From: an uncultured Bacteroidota bacterium
Lineage (GTDB): Bacteria; Bacteroidota; Bacteroidia; Flavobacteriales_F; PHOS-HE28
Reading direction: 5' to 3'
Length of the DNA: 63,663 nucleotides
Assembly: GCA_902826215.1 (NCBI GenBank)
Contig: CADEDY010000021.1
Coordinates: 1 to 63,663, forward strand
The first letter of the stretch is position 1. Every line of letters begins with the position of its first letter. Below, piece by piece: positions 17,347 through 25,363 of the stretch. The notes beneath the pieces are model-generated. The model was not told the DNA's origin and did no database searches. It worked only from the letters and a program-made list of their open reading frames with translations. The translations under genes and the position numbers were made by a program.

Positions 17347-17529
17347 ACCCCTTGGTACTGATCGGCACATCGAAGAAGACCGCTGTCGATGGGATCAGCG
17401 AAGACATTTCAATGAAATCTGTATCATTGTTGAAAGTGGATATGCATACCACATCGGATCCAACACCGATCAAAAGTTGGGGCGATCACCGAAAAGCCAT
17501 ACGAGTAGGCCAATAATACCGAATCTGAA

Positions 17530-17904
17530 ATGAACTGGTATCTGCAAGCGCTCAAGAACTACGTGGGTTTCACAGGGCGGTCTCGTCGGAAGGAGTATTG
17601 GATGTATACACTCTTCAACATCATCTTCATGATCGCGGCCATGGTCTTGGACAATGTTCTGGGAATTGCCGATCCGATGACCAATTACGGCCCCATATAT
17701 GGGCTATATGCGTTGGGAACCCTTCTCCCAAGTTTGGCCGTTGCGGTTCGCCGTTTGCACGATGCTGGCAAGAGCGGCTGGTTCTTGCTGATCGCTCTTA
17801 TCCCTCTTATTGGTGGAATCTGGCTCATCGTGTTGTTGGCCAAGGACGGAGAACCCGGCACAAATAAATGGGGGCCGAACCCCAAGGAGGGAGTTCCTGC
17901 ATAA
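17530..17904 (+). CDS. DUF805 membrane protein
   Basis: 124-residue inner-membrane protein. The N-terminus MNWYLQALKNYVGFTGRSRRKEYW is the DUF805 signature, followed by three to four helices (MYTLFNIIFMIAAMVLD; PIYGLYALGTLLPSLAV; WFLLIALIPLIGGIWLIVLL) and VRRLHDAGKSGW between the second and third, another family hallmark. The C-terminal KDGEPGTNKWGPNPK tail is also typical. DUF805 proteins are widespread and functionally uncharacterised. A strong hairpin terminator follows 16 bases after the stop codon. Confidence 0.92.
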   Translation: MNWYLQALKNYVGFTGRSRRKEYWMYTLFNIIFMIAAMVLDNVLGIADPMTNYGPIYGLYALGTLLPSLAVAVRRLHDAGKSGWFLLIALIPLIGGIWLIVLLAKDGEPGTNKWGPNPKEGVPA

Positions 17905-17920
17905 CGTTCCGTTCGAAAAG

Positions 17921-17957
17921 AGAAAGGCCGCTTCGCGATACGTGAAGCGGCCTTTCT
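17921..17957. terminator. Strong bidirectional intrinsic terminator
   Basis: Bases 17921-17934 and 17944-17957 are a perfect 14-bp inverted repeat (AGAAAGGCCGCTTC), extended by two or three further pairs into the loop. A-rich sequence precedes and T/C-rich sequence follows the stem, so it can work for the DUF805 gene on the forward strand and for the DoxX gene on the reverse strand. Confidence 0.85.
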
Positions 17958-18017
17958 CCTTTCTGGTTCAACTTCAATTGAGCCCAAACAGGCAACGCAG
18001 GGTCCGGATCAGAACGA

Positions 18018-18431
18018 TCAACCCAACTTCCAAAACCGCTCTTTCAACGAACTCAACGCGAACGCACCAGCCGATGCGGTGAACACCGAATAGTCGAAAG
18101 CGCCCTTGACCCCAGTGCAGAATGTCATGGCCAACGCGAATGCGAGCAAAAATATCCCGCTCGCTTTTGCAACGAGCTCCGTTCGGTATCCGACGAACAA
18201 TAGCAAAGCGAGGGCAGCAACTGCGATTGTGGCTAACCAACCTGCTACCGGAACCACCGAGGCCGGCAACCATGGATTGATCATGCCCGTGTATTCCAGG
18301 AACGCGGACCAATTCCCTCAATCGGAGATCTCGGGACTCCACCAACCGAACCGATCCGCCACGGCAGAAAGGAAACCAGCGGCGAGTGCGAGCCGAAGGA
18401 ACAATTCGATGATGCGTGCAGAATCCTTCAT
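18018..18431 (-). pseudogene. DoxX-family membrane protein gene interrupted by one in-frame TGA
   Basis: From ATG at 18431 the frame reads MKDSARIIELFLRLALAAG..., FLSAVADRFGWWSPEISD, then TGA at 18320-18318, and continues GNWSAFLEYTGMINPWLP to the TGA at 18018. Both halves belong to one DoxX-like protein of about 137 residues with four helices: LRLALAAGFLSAVADRFG is a typical first helix, and GNWxxFLxYTxxxNP the loop before the second. Family members usually have Trp before GN(W), so one TGG to TGA change explains the break. Downstream, an ATG at 18284 opens an 88-residue remainder. Other genes here end with TGA, so TGA is not a sense codon. It may be a real nonsense mutation or a base error. 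Confidence 0.78.
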
Positions 18432-18491
18432 GGTGGAACCTCGTTGTGAACGACCCTTCTTCTCGATGCTCGAACTTATCGGCAGAAGCGA

Positions 18492-19322
18492 TTACTTCTC
18501 CCCCATCCACCTGAACCCCTCCATCACCGCTCGATGTAAAGGGTTCGCATGATCGAACTCCGGCAGGTATTTGTAGCCAACTCGTATCCCCGGTTGCTTC
18601 CGGACCAAAGCAGCCAACTGCTTTGCCGGGCCTACCATGCCTTTGCCTTCCTTGCCCACGGCGATGAAAACAGACTGCGGCACACTGGCTCTGTCCGCAG
18701 CGAATGCAGGCGCCAGCTTCAACAAGGAACCATCATCCCACCAAAGGCTCGGGCTTACGATAAGGTAGCGCGTGAAGAGCTCCGGTCGTTCGAAAAGTAC
18801 CTCTGTGGCAAAGAGTCCACCTAAGGACTGACCGATCAACATGCGGTCCGGACCTGTGCGGTAATTGCCGTCGATGAACGGGATCAATTCGTCACCAATG
18901 AACCGCATGAAGGCCGCGGAACCACCGGTCGTCGGGAATTGCTCCTTGTCCTTGGCGACCGAAGTTGGAAAGGTCAAGTCGCGCTTGCGGTCCACATTGG
19001 CAATGCCCACCACGATACTGGGTTGCACCCAAGTGATCCAAGGATACGAGGCGAATTGCACCGCACCGGATACATGAATGAAGTCCTCATCTGCCGAACC
19101 ATCAAGCAGGTAGATGACCGGATAAGCTCCTGCCGTATCCGCGGCATACCCTAGGGGCAAATAGACATTAAGGACACGCTCTTCGTTTAGTGCGTATGAC
19201 TGGATCCGTTCAGAGACACCGAGAACGAAGGGAACCGGTTCCTTAGTGCGCTGCCCGTTGGCCGAACCGAAGCACAGCGCGCTAGCCAAAAGCGCGAATG
19301 CTGCTCGGAACCGGACGCTCAT
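18492..19322 (-). CDS. Secreted alpha/beta-hydrolase (esterase D / IroE-like)
   Basis: 276-residue protein with a signal peptide (VRFRAAFALLASALCFGSANGQ) and an esterase D-type alpha/beta-hydrolase fold. LNVYLPLGYAAD and YPVIYLLDGSADEDFIHV are conserved opening strands; the nucleophile is Ser166 in GQSLGG; SPSLWWDDGSLL is a family block, and EFDHANPLH near residue 257 supplies the His. Relatives hydrolyse esters, including siderophore or acyl esters; the substrate is unknown. Its ATG overlaps the TGA of the upstream membrane-protein gene (ATGA), so the two are translationally coupled. Confidence 0.87.
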   Translation of the reverse strand: MSVRFRAAFALLASALCFGSANGQRTKEPVPFVLGVSERIQSYALNEERVLNVYLPLGYAADTAGAYPVIYLLDGSADEDFIHVSGAVQFASYPWITWVQPSIVVGIANVDRKRDLTFPTSVAKDKEQFPTTGGSAAFMRFIGDELIPFIDGNYRTGPDRMLIGQSLGGLFATEVLFERPELFTRYLIVSPSLWWDDGSLLKLAPAFAADRASVPQSVFIAVGKEGKGMVGPAKQLAALVRKQPGIRVGYKYLPEFDHANPLHRAVMEGFRWMGEK

Positions 19323-19810
19323 GACATCCGCTTCAACTGGCTGCCATAAAGTGCGGTGATACCCACGGTCATCAATGGCCCGAAAACACCCAGCATGGAC
19401 CAAGGCAGGATAACGTGCGGCGCGAACAGACCGACAAGTTGCGCTGCTGCATAGATGTAGAAGCCCATCTTTCGTCCACGCCACATGCCCACGGCACCAA
19501 CAAGTCGCGCTACCGTTCGCACCACGTAGATCAACATCAGCGGAACACCACTGGCATGGAAAAGGACGGCCATTTGTTCCATTGCATCGGTTTGCTCCGA
19601 GGGCAGTGGGTAACTGCTCATCGCATCACGGATCAACTGGACGAATTCATCCACAGGCATCTTGCTCACGGCCATCATGCCGAAAAGCGCGAAGAGGTAC
19701 AGAAGCCCGAACAGTCCTGTATTGATGAAGGTGAAGATCCCCACCACGGAGACCAGATCGGGTCGTTTAGTGCTTCCAGTAGCGTCAGCAAGGAATTTCG
19801 TCTCGGCCAT
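19319..19810 (-). CDS. Four-helix membrane protein of unknown function
   Basis: 163 residues. After a polar N-terminus (MAETKFLADATGSTKRPD) comes a long hydrophobic segment (LVSVVGIFTFINTGLFGLLYLFALF), a polar loop with KMPVDEFVQLIRDAMSSYPLPSE, then three further helices up to PLMTVGITALYGSQL. The ATG at 19810 is preferred because a TATATTCG promoter-like element lies five bases upstream; the frame is open to 19936. It is coupled by a 4-base overlap to the esterase gene. I recognise no characterised family. Confidence 0.72.
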   Translation of the reverse strand: MAETKFLADATGSTKRPDLVSVVGIFTFINTGLFGLLYLFALFGMMAVSKMPVDEFVQLIRDAMSSYPLPSEQTDAMEQMAVLFHASGVPLMLIYVVRTVARLVGAVGMWRGRKMGFYIYAAAQLVGLFAPHVILPWSMLGVFGPLMTVGITALYGSQLKRMS

Positions 19811-19815
19811 GATGG

Positions 19816-19823
19816 CGAATATA
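19816..19823 (-). promoter_or_regulatory. -7-like promoter element of the membrane protein/esterase pair
   Basis: TATATTCG on the reverse strand, five bases before the ATG at 19810, another near-consensus TAnnTTTG element with leaderless spacing. Confidence 0.4.
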
Positions 19824-19903
19824 GGCCCGGTGAACGAACAGGTTGTCGAGGAGTTGAAGGACGGTCGATTTGGCCGAACGGACCATGGTTCCCTTCGGAT
19901 GGG

Positions 19904-19911
19904 TAGTTTTG
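19904..19911 (+). promoter_or_regulatory. -7 promoter element of lpd
   Basis: TAGTTTTG matches TAnnTTTG exactly and ends 29 bases before the lpd ATG at 19941, so this transcript would have a short leader, unlike the leaderless candidates elsewhere in the window. Confidence 0.45.
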
Positions 19912-19940
19912 CGGCCCAAACTGAACCTGAAATCATCCCG

Positions 19941-21329
19941 ATGAGCTACGATGTCATCGTTCTCGGCAGCGGCCCCGGCGGCTATGTGGCTGCCATCCGC
20001 GCCAGCCAACTCGGTCTCAAGACCGCCATCGTTGAAAAGGAAGCCCTCGGCGGCATCTGCCTCAACTGGGGCTGCATTCCTACCAAAGCCCTTCTGAAGA
20101 GCGCGCAGGTGTTCGAGTACATCAACCACGCAAAGGACTACGGCATCACCGTAGGTGCGAGTTCGCCGGACATGAAGGCCATTGTGCAGCGCAGCCGCGA
20201 CGTGGCCAAGGGCATGAGCAACGGTGTCCAGTTCTTGATGAAGAAGAACAAGATCGATGTGATCATGGGCACCGGCATGTTGCAACCCGGAAAGAAGATC
20301 GAAGTGACCGGGGCCGACGGCAAGAAGCAAGTTTTGGAAGGCAAGAACATCATCATCGCCACCGGCGCGCGCAGCCGCGAGTTGCCTGCATTGAAGCAGG
20401 ACGGCAAGAAGATCATCGGGTATCGCGAGGCCATGGTCCTCGCGGAGCAACCGAAGAGCATGGTCGTGGTCGGCAGCGGTGCGATCGGCAGTGAGTTCGC
20501 CTATTTCTACAACGCCATCGGGACGAAAGTGACCTTGGTGGAGTTCATGCCGAACATCGTTCCCGTGGAAGATGAGGATGTGAGCAAGCAATTGCAGAAG
20601 AGCTTCACGAAGCAAGGCATTGAGGTCCTACTTAGCAGCGAGGTCACGAAAGTGGACACCAGCGGCAAGGGATGCAAGGTCACCATCAAAAGCGCCAGTG
20701 GCGATAAGGTGGTGGAATGTGACGTTGTGCTTAGTGCCGTGGGCATTGCCGCCAACATCGAAGGCATCGGCCTCGAAGCGGTTGGCATCGTTACCGATAA
20801 GGGCAAGATCAAGGTGGATGGCTACTACGCCACGAACATTCCCGGGTACTACGCCATTGGAGATGCGACCCCTGGCCAAGCGTTGGCGCACGTCGCTTCC
20901 GCCGAAGGGATCATTTGCGTGGAGAAGATCGCCGGACAGAACCCGCACACCTTGGATTACGGGAACATTCCCGGTTGCACCTATTGCAGCCCGGAAGTCG
21001 CCAGTGTGGGCATGACCGAAAAGCAGTGCAAGGAGAAGGGCTTGGAGATCAAGGTCGGCAAGTTCCCCTTCACCGCCAGTGGAAAGGCCAGCGCGGCAGG
21101 AGCCAAGGACGGTTTCGTGAAACTGATCTTCGACGCCAAATACGGTGAGCTGTTGGGCGCACACATGATCGGCATGAACGTGACCGAGATGATCGCCGAG
21201 TGCGTGAGCATCCGGAAGTTGGAGACCACCGGCCACGAGATCATCAAGACCGTTCACCCACACCCGACCATGAGCGAAGCGATCATGGAGGCGGCAGCGG
21301 CAGCGTACGGCGAGGTTATCCACCTATAG
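19941..21329 (+). CDS. lpd: Dihydrolipoyl dehydrogenase (E3)
   Basis: FAD-dependent flavoenzyme (462 residues) that reoxidises dihydrolipoamide in the pyruvate, 2-oxoglutarate or branched-chain dehydrogenase complexes and in glycine cleavage. FAD site VLGSGPGGYVAAIRA at residues 8-22; redox disulfide Cys40-Cys45 in GGICLNWGCIPTKA; NAD site VVVGSGAIGSEFAYF; second FAD site YAIGDAT; catalytic His-Glu in HPHPTMSEAIMEA near the C-terminus. The frame runs open upstream to 19662 but the ATG at 19941 gives the family start. No E1 or E2 genes are adjacent, so it probably serves several complexes. Confidence 0.97.
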   Translation: MSYDVIVLGSGPGGYVAAIRASQLGLKTAIVEKEALGGICLNWGCIPTKALLKSAQVFEYINHAKDYGITVGASSPDMKAIVQRSRDVAKGMSNGVQFLMKKNKIDVIMGTGMLQPGKKIEVTGADGKKQVLEGKNIIIATGARSRELPALKQDGKKIIGYREAMVLAEQPKSMVVVGSGAIGSEFAYFYNAIGTKVTLVEFMPNIVPVEDEDVSKQLQKSFTKQGIEVLLSSEVTKVDTSGKGCKVTIKSASGDKVVECDVVLSAVGIAANIEGIGLEAVGIVTDKGKIKVDGYYATNIPGYYAIGDATPGQALAHVASAEGIICVEKIAGQNPHTLDYGNIPGCTYCSPEVASVGMTEKQCKEKGLEIKVGKFPFTASGKASAAGAKDGFVKLIFDAKYGELLGAHMIGMNVTEMIAECVSIRKLETTGHEIIKTVHPHPTMSEAIMEAAAAAYGEVIHL

Positions 21330-21402
21330 GGCGGAAGATCGTTAACCAGTGGGTGGTGTGGCGATCACCGCACTGCCCGAAAGGTGGATGTAACCCAAGA
21401 AC

Positions 21403-23280
21403 ATGTGCGGCATAGCCGGAACCTTCCAGATCGACCATGCCCAGTCTGTCACCGGCGACCGGATCAAGGCGGCCTTGCAATGCATCGCCCACCGTGGTCC
21501 CGATGACGAAGGCATACATCGTAACGGCAGCGCGGTACTGGGCCACCGGCGTTTGAGCATCATCGATACCAGTGATGCGGGGCACCAACCTTTCACGGAC
21601 AATGGTGGCCGGTTCACGATCGTCTTCAACGGTGAGGTCTTCAACTTCCAAAGCCTGCGCGCCGAACTCGAAGCACAAGGCCACACCTTCCGCAGCCACA
21701 GCGATACAGAGGTGCTCCTGCGGCTTTTCAGCGTGAATGGACCTGCATTCCTCAACGACCTGAACGGCTTCTTCGCTCTGGCGATCCATGATGCCGAGAC
21801 GGATTCGCTTTTCTTGGCCCGTGACCGGTTCGGTGTGAAACCCCTTCTATGGAGCACGACCGGAGGGCGTTTCCTTTTTGCCAGTGAGCTACGTGCATTA
21901 TTGGCGTTGGGAGCCGAGCGGGATCAGGACCTGCTCTCCGCACAGCAGTACTTCGCTTACCACTACATCCCCGCACCGAATTGCGTTTTCCGAGGGAGTC
22001 AGAAATTATTGCCCGGCCATTCCATCAACATCTCCGATGGCAAGGTGAAGGTGGAACGATGGTACGATGTCGTGGCAGCGAGCAAGAAAGTACCCCTTAC
22101 CACCGATCCGAAGAAACGGCTCTACGAGTTGATGGACGACGCGGTCCGCCTGCGCTTGATCGCCGATGTTCCTGTAGGCGCCTTTCTCAGCGGTGGTGTG
22201 GACAGCAGCATCGTGAGCGCATTGGCGGCCCGGCACCACAAGCACCTGCATACGTTCAGCATCGGGTACGCCGATGATCCCTTCTTCGACGAATCCCGCT
22301 ACGCAGAGGAAGTCGCGCGCCACATCAAAAGCGACCACAGCACCTTCAAATTGACGCGGGAGGAACTGGCCGAGAACTATCCGCGACTGCTTGCGGCTAC
22401 CGATGAGCCATTTGCCGATAGCTCTGCCCTGCCCGCTTTCATGCTTTGCGAACGAACCCGCAGGAAGGTCACCGTGGCGGTAAGTGGCGATGGCGCTGAT
22501 GAGGTCTTCGGAGGATACACCAAGCACCAAGCCGAGTTGCGCTGGCGATCACCCGGAGTTCAGGAGCAGGCGGTACAGGCCTTGGCCCCGTTGTGGCGTG
22601 CGTTGCCTCGTTCGCGCAATGGAAAATGGCAGAACCGTTTCCGGCAGTACGACAGGTTCGCTCGTTTGTCACGGACTGCTGAAGCCGACCGTTTCCGCGA
22701 ACTAGCTGCTTTCACCACCCACGAAGAAGCCGCTTCGCTCATCGGTGAGCCGATCGACCTCACCGCCTTGGCCGAGCGGGAGGCCCGTTTTTCCGATGCC
22801 TTCAGCCGCCTGCCGGGCATGAACGGAGCATTGCTCGCCGACGTGCTTTCGACCCTACCGAACGACATGCTGCACAAGGTGGATCTGACCAGCATGGCCC
22901 ATGCCCTGGAAGTGCGCACCCCATTCCTGGACCTGCGCATTGTTGAATTCGCATTCAGCCTGGCCGCAGAAAAGAAGTTGGTTCGTGGATCGGGCAAACA
23001 CATCCTGCGCGAAACCTTCGGCCATCTTCTACCGCCCACGGTGATGACGCGCAGCAAGAAGGGTTTCGAAGTGCCTTTGCTGGAACTTTTGCGCGGTCCC
23101 CTTGCTGGTCTGGTGGATGCCACGGTGCGCAAGGATCTGGTGGAGAGTTCGGGGCTGGATTGGTCAGCAGCGCAAGCGGTCGTGAAGCAATTGCGGTCCT
23201 CCTTGCCAGGGACTTCGCAGGCAACCGTACACGCTTTGCTCGTCTATTTGACGTGGTGGGAAACCCACGCCGCGAAGTAG
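21403..23280 (+). CDS. asnB: Asparagine synthase (glutamine-hydrolysing), AsnB family
   Basis: 625-residue enzyme. After Met1 comes the glutaminase nucleophile Cys2 (MCGIAGTF); HRGPDDEG, FNGEVFNF and HSDTEVLL are the rest of the class II amidotransferase domain (residues 1-195). The synthetase domain has the ATP loop SGGVDSS at residues 263-269, SGDGADEVFGGY and the C-terminal KVDLTSMAHALEVRTPFLD. AsnB makes asparagine from aspartate and glutamine; close relatives in polysaccharide loci amidate uronic acid or sugar substrates. Because the next genes belong to a surface-polysaccharide block, either role is possible; the full set of catalytic residues is present. Confidence 0.93.
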   Translation: MCGIAGTFQIDHAQSVTGDRIKAALQCIAHRGPDDEGIHRNGSAVLGHRRLSIIDTSDAGHQPFTDNGGRFTIVFNGEVFNFQSLRAELEAQGHTFRSHSDTEVLLRLFSVNGPAFLNDLNGFFALAIHDAETDSLFLARDRFGVKPLLWSTTGGRFLFASELRALLALGAERDQDLLSAQQYFAYHYIPAPNCVFRGSQKLLPGHSINISDGKVKVERWYDVVAASKKVPLTTDPKKRLYELMDDAVRLRLIADVPVGAFLSGGVDSSIVSALAARHHKHLHTFSIGYADDPFFDESRYAEEVARHIKSDHSTFKLTREELAENYPRLLAATDEPFADSSALPAFMLCERTRRKVTVAVSGDGADEVFGGYTKHQAELRWRSPGVQEQAVQALAPLWRALPRSRNGKWQNRFRQYDRFARLSRTAEADRFRELAAFTTHEEAASLIGEPIDLTALAEREARFSDAFSRLPGMNGALLADVLSTLPNDMLHKVDLTSMAHALEVRTPFLDLRIVEFAFSLAAEKKLVRGSGKHILRETFGHLLPPTVMTRSKKGFEVPLLELLRGPLAGLVDATVRKDLVESSGLDWSAAQAVVKQLRSSLPGTSQATVHALLVYLTWWETHAAK

Positions 23281-23321
23281 AACACGGCTTTCCCGGAACG
23301 CGGTACCTTCACCGACCCAAT

Positions 23322-24548
23322 ATGCCCCGTATCCTTCGCATCATCAACCGCTTCAACCTCGGCGGGCCTACCCACAATGCGGCCTATTTGACCCGGTACC
23401 TATCCAGTGATTTCGAGACCCTACTTGTCGGTGGAAGTCAGGAGGCAACGGAAGAAGGCAGTCACCACATTCTGCGTGATCTGGGGGTTGAACCAGTAAT
23501 TCTCCCCGAATTGCAGCGCGAAGTGGCTCCTTGGCGAGATCGAGGCGCATACCGACGGATCAAGGAACTGATCAAGGAGTTCAAACCGGACATTGTGCAT
23601 ACCCACGCCGCCAAAGCCGGTGCTGTTGGACGAATGGCGGCTGCTGACCTGGGCGTGAAGGCCATCGTACACACCTTCCACGGACACGTATTCCACAGCT
23701 ATTTCGGCCCAGTTCGGACGGCTTTGTACAAGAACATCGAGCGTTTCCTCGCCAAACGCTCCTCACGTATCGTAGCGATCAGCGAAAAGCAGAAAAGTGA
23801 ATTGGTCGATGAACACCGGATCACCGACGCAGCCAAGGTTTCGGTGATCCCCTTGGGCTTCGACCTTAGCCGCTTCCAAGAGGATCAGGTTACAAAGCGA
23901 GTGCTTTTCCGCAAGGTCTATGGTGTCGCGGAAGATGAGGTCGCCATTGGGATCATCGGACGATTGGTGCCGATCAAGAACCACGACCTCTTCTTGGACG
24001 TGATCGCTCGTGTCAGCGCGCGGAGCGGGAAGCGTATCCGGGCTTTCATCGTGGGCGATGGGGAAGCACGCGAACATTTGCAGCAGCGCGTGAATGAGCT
24101 GGGAATGAGCCAAGTGCAAGGTCCCTATTTCAATGGTCATGGCTTCGGATACGGCGTGAACGGTAAGCCGATGGTGGCCAATGCGACGATCACCTTCACC
24201 TCCTGGATCAAAGAAGTGGATATCGTGAATGCAGGGGTCGATATCGTCATGCTCACCAGTTTGAACGAAGGCACACCAGTAAGCCTCATCGAAGCCCAAG
24301 CAGCCAACCGACCTGTGGTCAGCACACGGGTCGGTGGTATAGAGAATGTGGTTCTGCCCGGTAAGACCGCTTTCTTGAGCGAAAGTGGTGATACCAAAGG
24401 GTTGGAGGACCAGCTATTCAGGTTGGTCGAGGACGAAGGACTTCGCCGTGATCTCGGACGATATGGCTGGGATCACGTCAGGGACAGGTATCATTTCACC
24501 CGCTTGGTCCAGGACACCGAGGCGATGTACCGCTCCCTGCTGAACTGA
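23322..24548 (+). CDS. GT-B glycosyltransferase (GT4 type)
   Basis: 408-residue cytoplasmic glycosyltransferase of a surface-polysaccharide locus. The N-terminal domain opens with RIINRFNLGGPTHNAAYLT, contains DIVHTHAAKAGAVGRMAA, and HTFHGHVFHSYF; the C-terminal domain has AIGIIGRLVPIKNHDLFLD and the nucleotide-sugar motif LTSLNEGTPVSLIEAQAANRP (E near residues 318 and 326). Between the FIVGDGEAREHLQQ helix and FTSWIKEVDIV there is an extra segment of about 20 residues (QGPYFNGHGFGYGVNGKP) not usual in the family. The ATG at 23322 is chosen for the Rossmann start; it lies 41 bases after asnB. Sugar specificity unknown. Confidence 0.88.
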   Translation: MPRILRIINRFNLGGPTHNAAYLTRYLSSDFETLLVGGSQEATEEGSHHILRDLGVEPVILPELQREVAPWRDRGAYRRIKELIKEFKPDIVHTHAAKAGAVGRMAAADLGVKAIVHTFHGHVFHSYFGPVRTALYKNIERFLAKRSSRIVAISEKQKSELVDEHRITDAAKVSVIPLGFDLSRFQEDQVTKRVLFRKVYGVAEDEVAIGIIGRLVPIKNHDLFLDVIARVSARSGKRIRAFIVGDGEAREHLQQRVNELGMSQVQGPYFNGHGFGYGVNGKPMVANATITFTSWIKEVDIVNAGVDIVMLTSLNEGTPVSLIEAQAANRPVVSTRVGGIENVVLPGKTAFLSESGDTKGLEDQLFRLVEDEGLRRDLGRYGWDHVRDRYHFTRLVQDTEAMYRSLLN

Positions 24549-24565
24549 TGCCGCGCTTGGATCGC

Positions 24566-24573
24566 TACTTTTG
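24566..24573 (+). promoter_or_regulatory. -7 promoter element before the export lipoprotein gene
   Basis: TACTTTTG, an exact TAnnTTTG match, ends seven bases before the ATG at 24581, the same arrangement as at surE. It supports the downstream ATG against the in-frame ATG at 24548 and marks an internal promoter in the polysaccharide block. Confidence 0.55.
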
Positions 24574-24580
24574 CGCGCAC

Positions 24581-25357
24581 ATGACGCGGACCCCAACCCG
24601 GTATGGAGCCCTTTACCTGCTCCTCGCCCTCTTGATATCCGGTTGCACGATCAACCGCGATATCATGTTCAAGACCCCTCGGGATTACCAATTCGCCGAG
24701 TTCACCGACACCATACGGACGAACCTGAAGCTTCAAGCGAATGACGCCCTCCAGTTCCGGCTGTTCGCCAACGACGGCTTCAAGATGATCGATCTGGTCT
24801 CCGAGGGTGGTACGCGAGAGGCATCGTTCATACAAAGGAGCGTGTTCACCTATAATATCGATAACTCCGGCTTGGTCAAATTACCTGTTATCGGGCGAGT
24901 GAAACTGGCGGGTTTGACCTTGCGCGAAGCCGAAACATTCTTGGAGGACCAGTTCACCAAATATTACAATCGTCCATTCGTGCAGTTGATGGTGAACAAC
25001 CGAAGGGTCGTTGTATTCCCCGGAGGTGGTGGAGATGCGAAGACCATTCCGTTGGAGAACAACAACACCACCTTGTTGGAGGTCATCGGTCAAGCTGGGG
25101 GGCTCAGCAGTCGTGGCAATGCCCACAAGGTGAAAGTATTCCGGCTCAATGGAAACGAACCACGCTTGGTTTACCAGTTCGACCTGAGCGACATTGAGGG
25201 TCTGAAGTATGCGGACATGGTGATGCAAGGCGATGACGTGGTCTACGTTCAACCGAATGCCGATCTGGCAAGAGAAGCGATCCAGGACCTTGCCCCGATC
25301 ATCACCTTGCTTTCCAGCGTGCTCCTCGTCATCGCTGTGGGACGTAACCTGCAGTAG
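24581..25357 (+). CDS. Wza-like polysaccharide export outer-membrane lipoprotein
   Basis: 258-residue lipoprotein with signal peptide and lipobox LLISGC (Cys22). The polysaccharide biosynthesis/export domain covers residues about 50-145 (LQANDALQFRLF; DNSGLVKLPVIGRVKLAGLT; LREAETFLEDQFTKYY), followed by an SLBB-like domain with VVVFPGGGGDAKTI, TTLLEVIGQAGGLSSRGNA and KVFRLNG. A C-terminal hydrophobic helix (DLAPIITLLSSVLLVIAVG) is present in place of the long helix of E. coli Wza, as often in Bacteroidota. It forms the outer-membrane pore for capsule or exopolysaccharide. The copolymerase gene begins six bases after its stop. Confidence 0.93.
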   Translation: MTRTPTRYGALYLLLALLISGCTINRDIMFKTPRDYQFAEFTDTIRTNLKLQANDALQFRLFANDGFKMIDLVSEGGTREASFIQRSVFTYNIDNSGLVKLPVIGRVKLAGLTLREAETFLEDQFTKYYNRPFVQLMVNNRRVVVFPGGGGDAKTIPLENNNTTLLEVIGQAGGLSSRGNAHKVKVFRLNGNEPRLVYQFDLSDIEGLKYADMVMQGDDVVYVQPNADLAREAIQDLAPIITLLSSVLLVIAVGRNLQ

Positions 25358-25363
25358 ACGCGC

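Noticed and set aside
18318..18320. TGA in the DoxX gene as selenocysteine or reassigned Trp codon
   Set aside because: TGA terminates many intact genes here, no SECIS-like hairpin is evident just after it, and Sec is not expected in this family.
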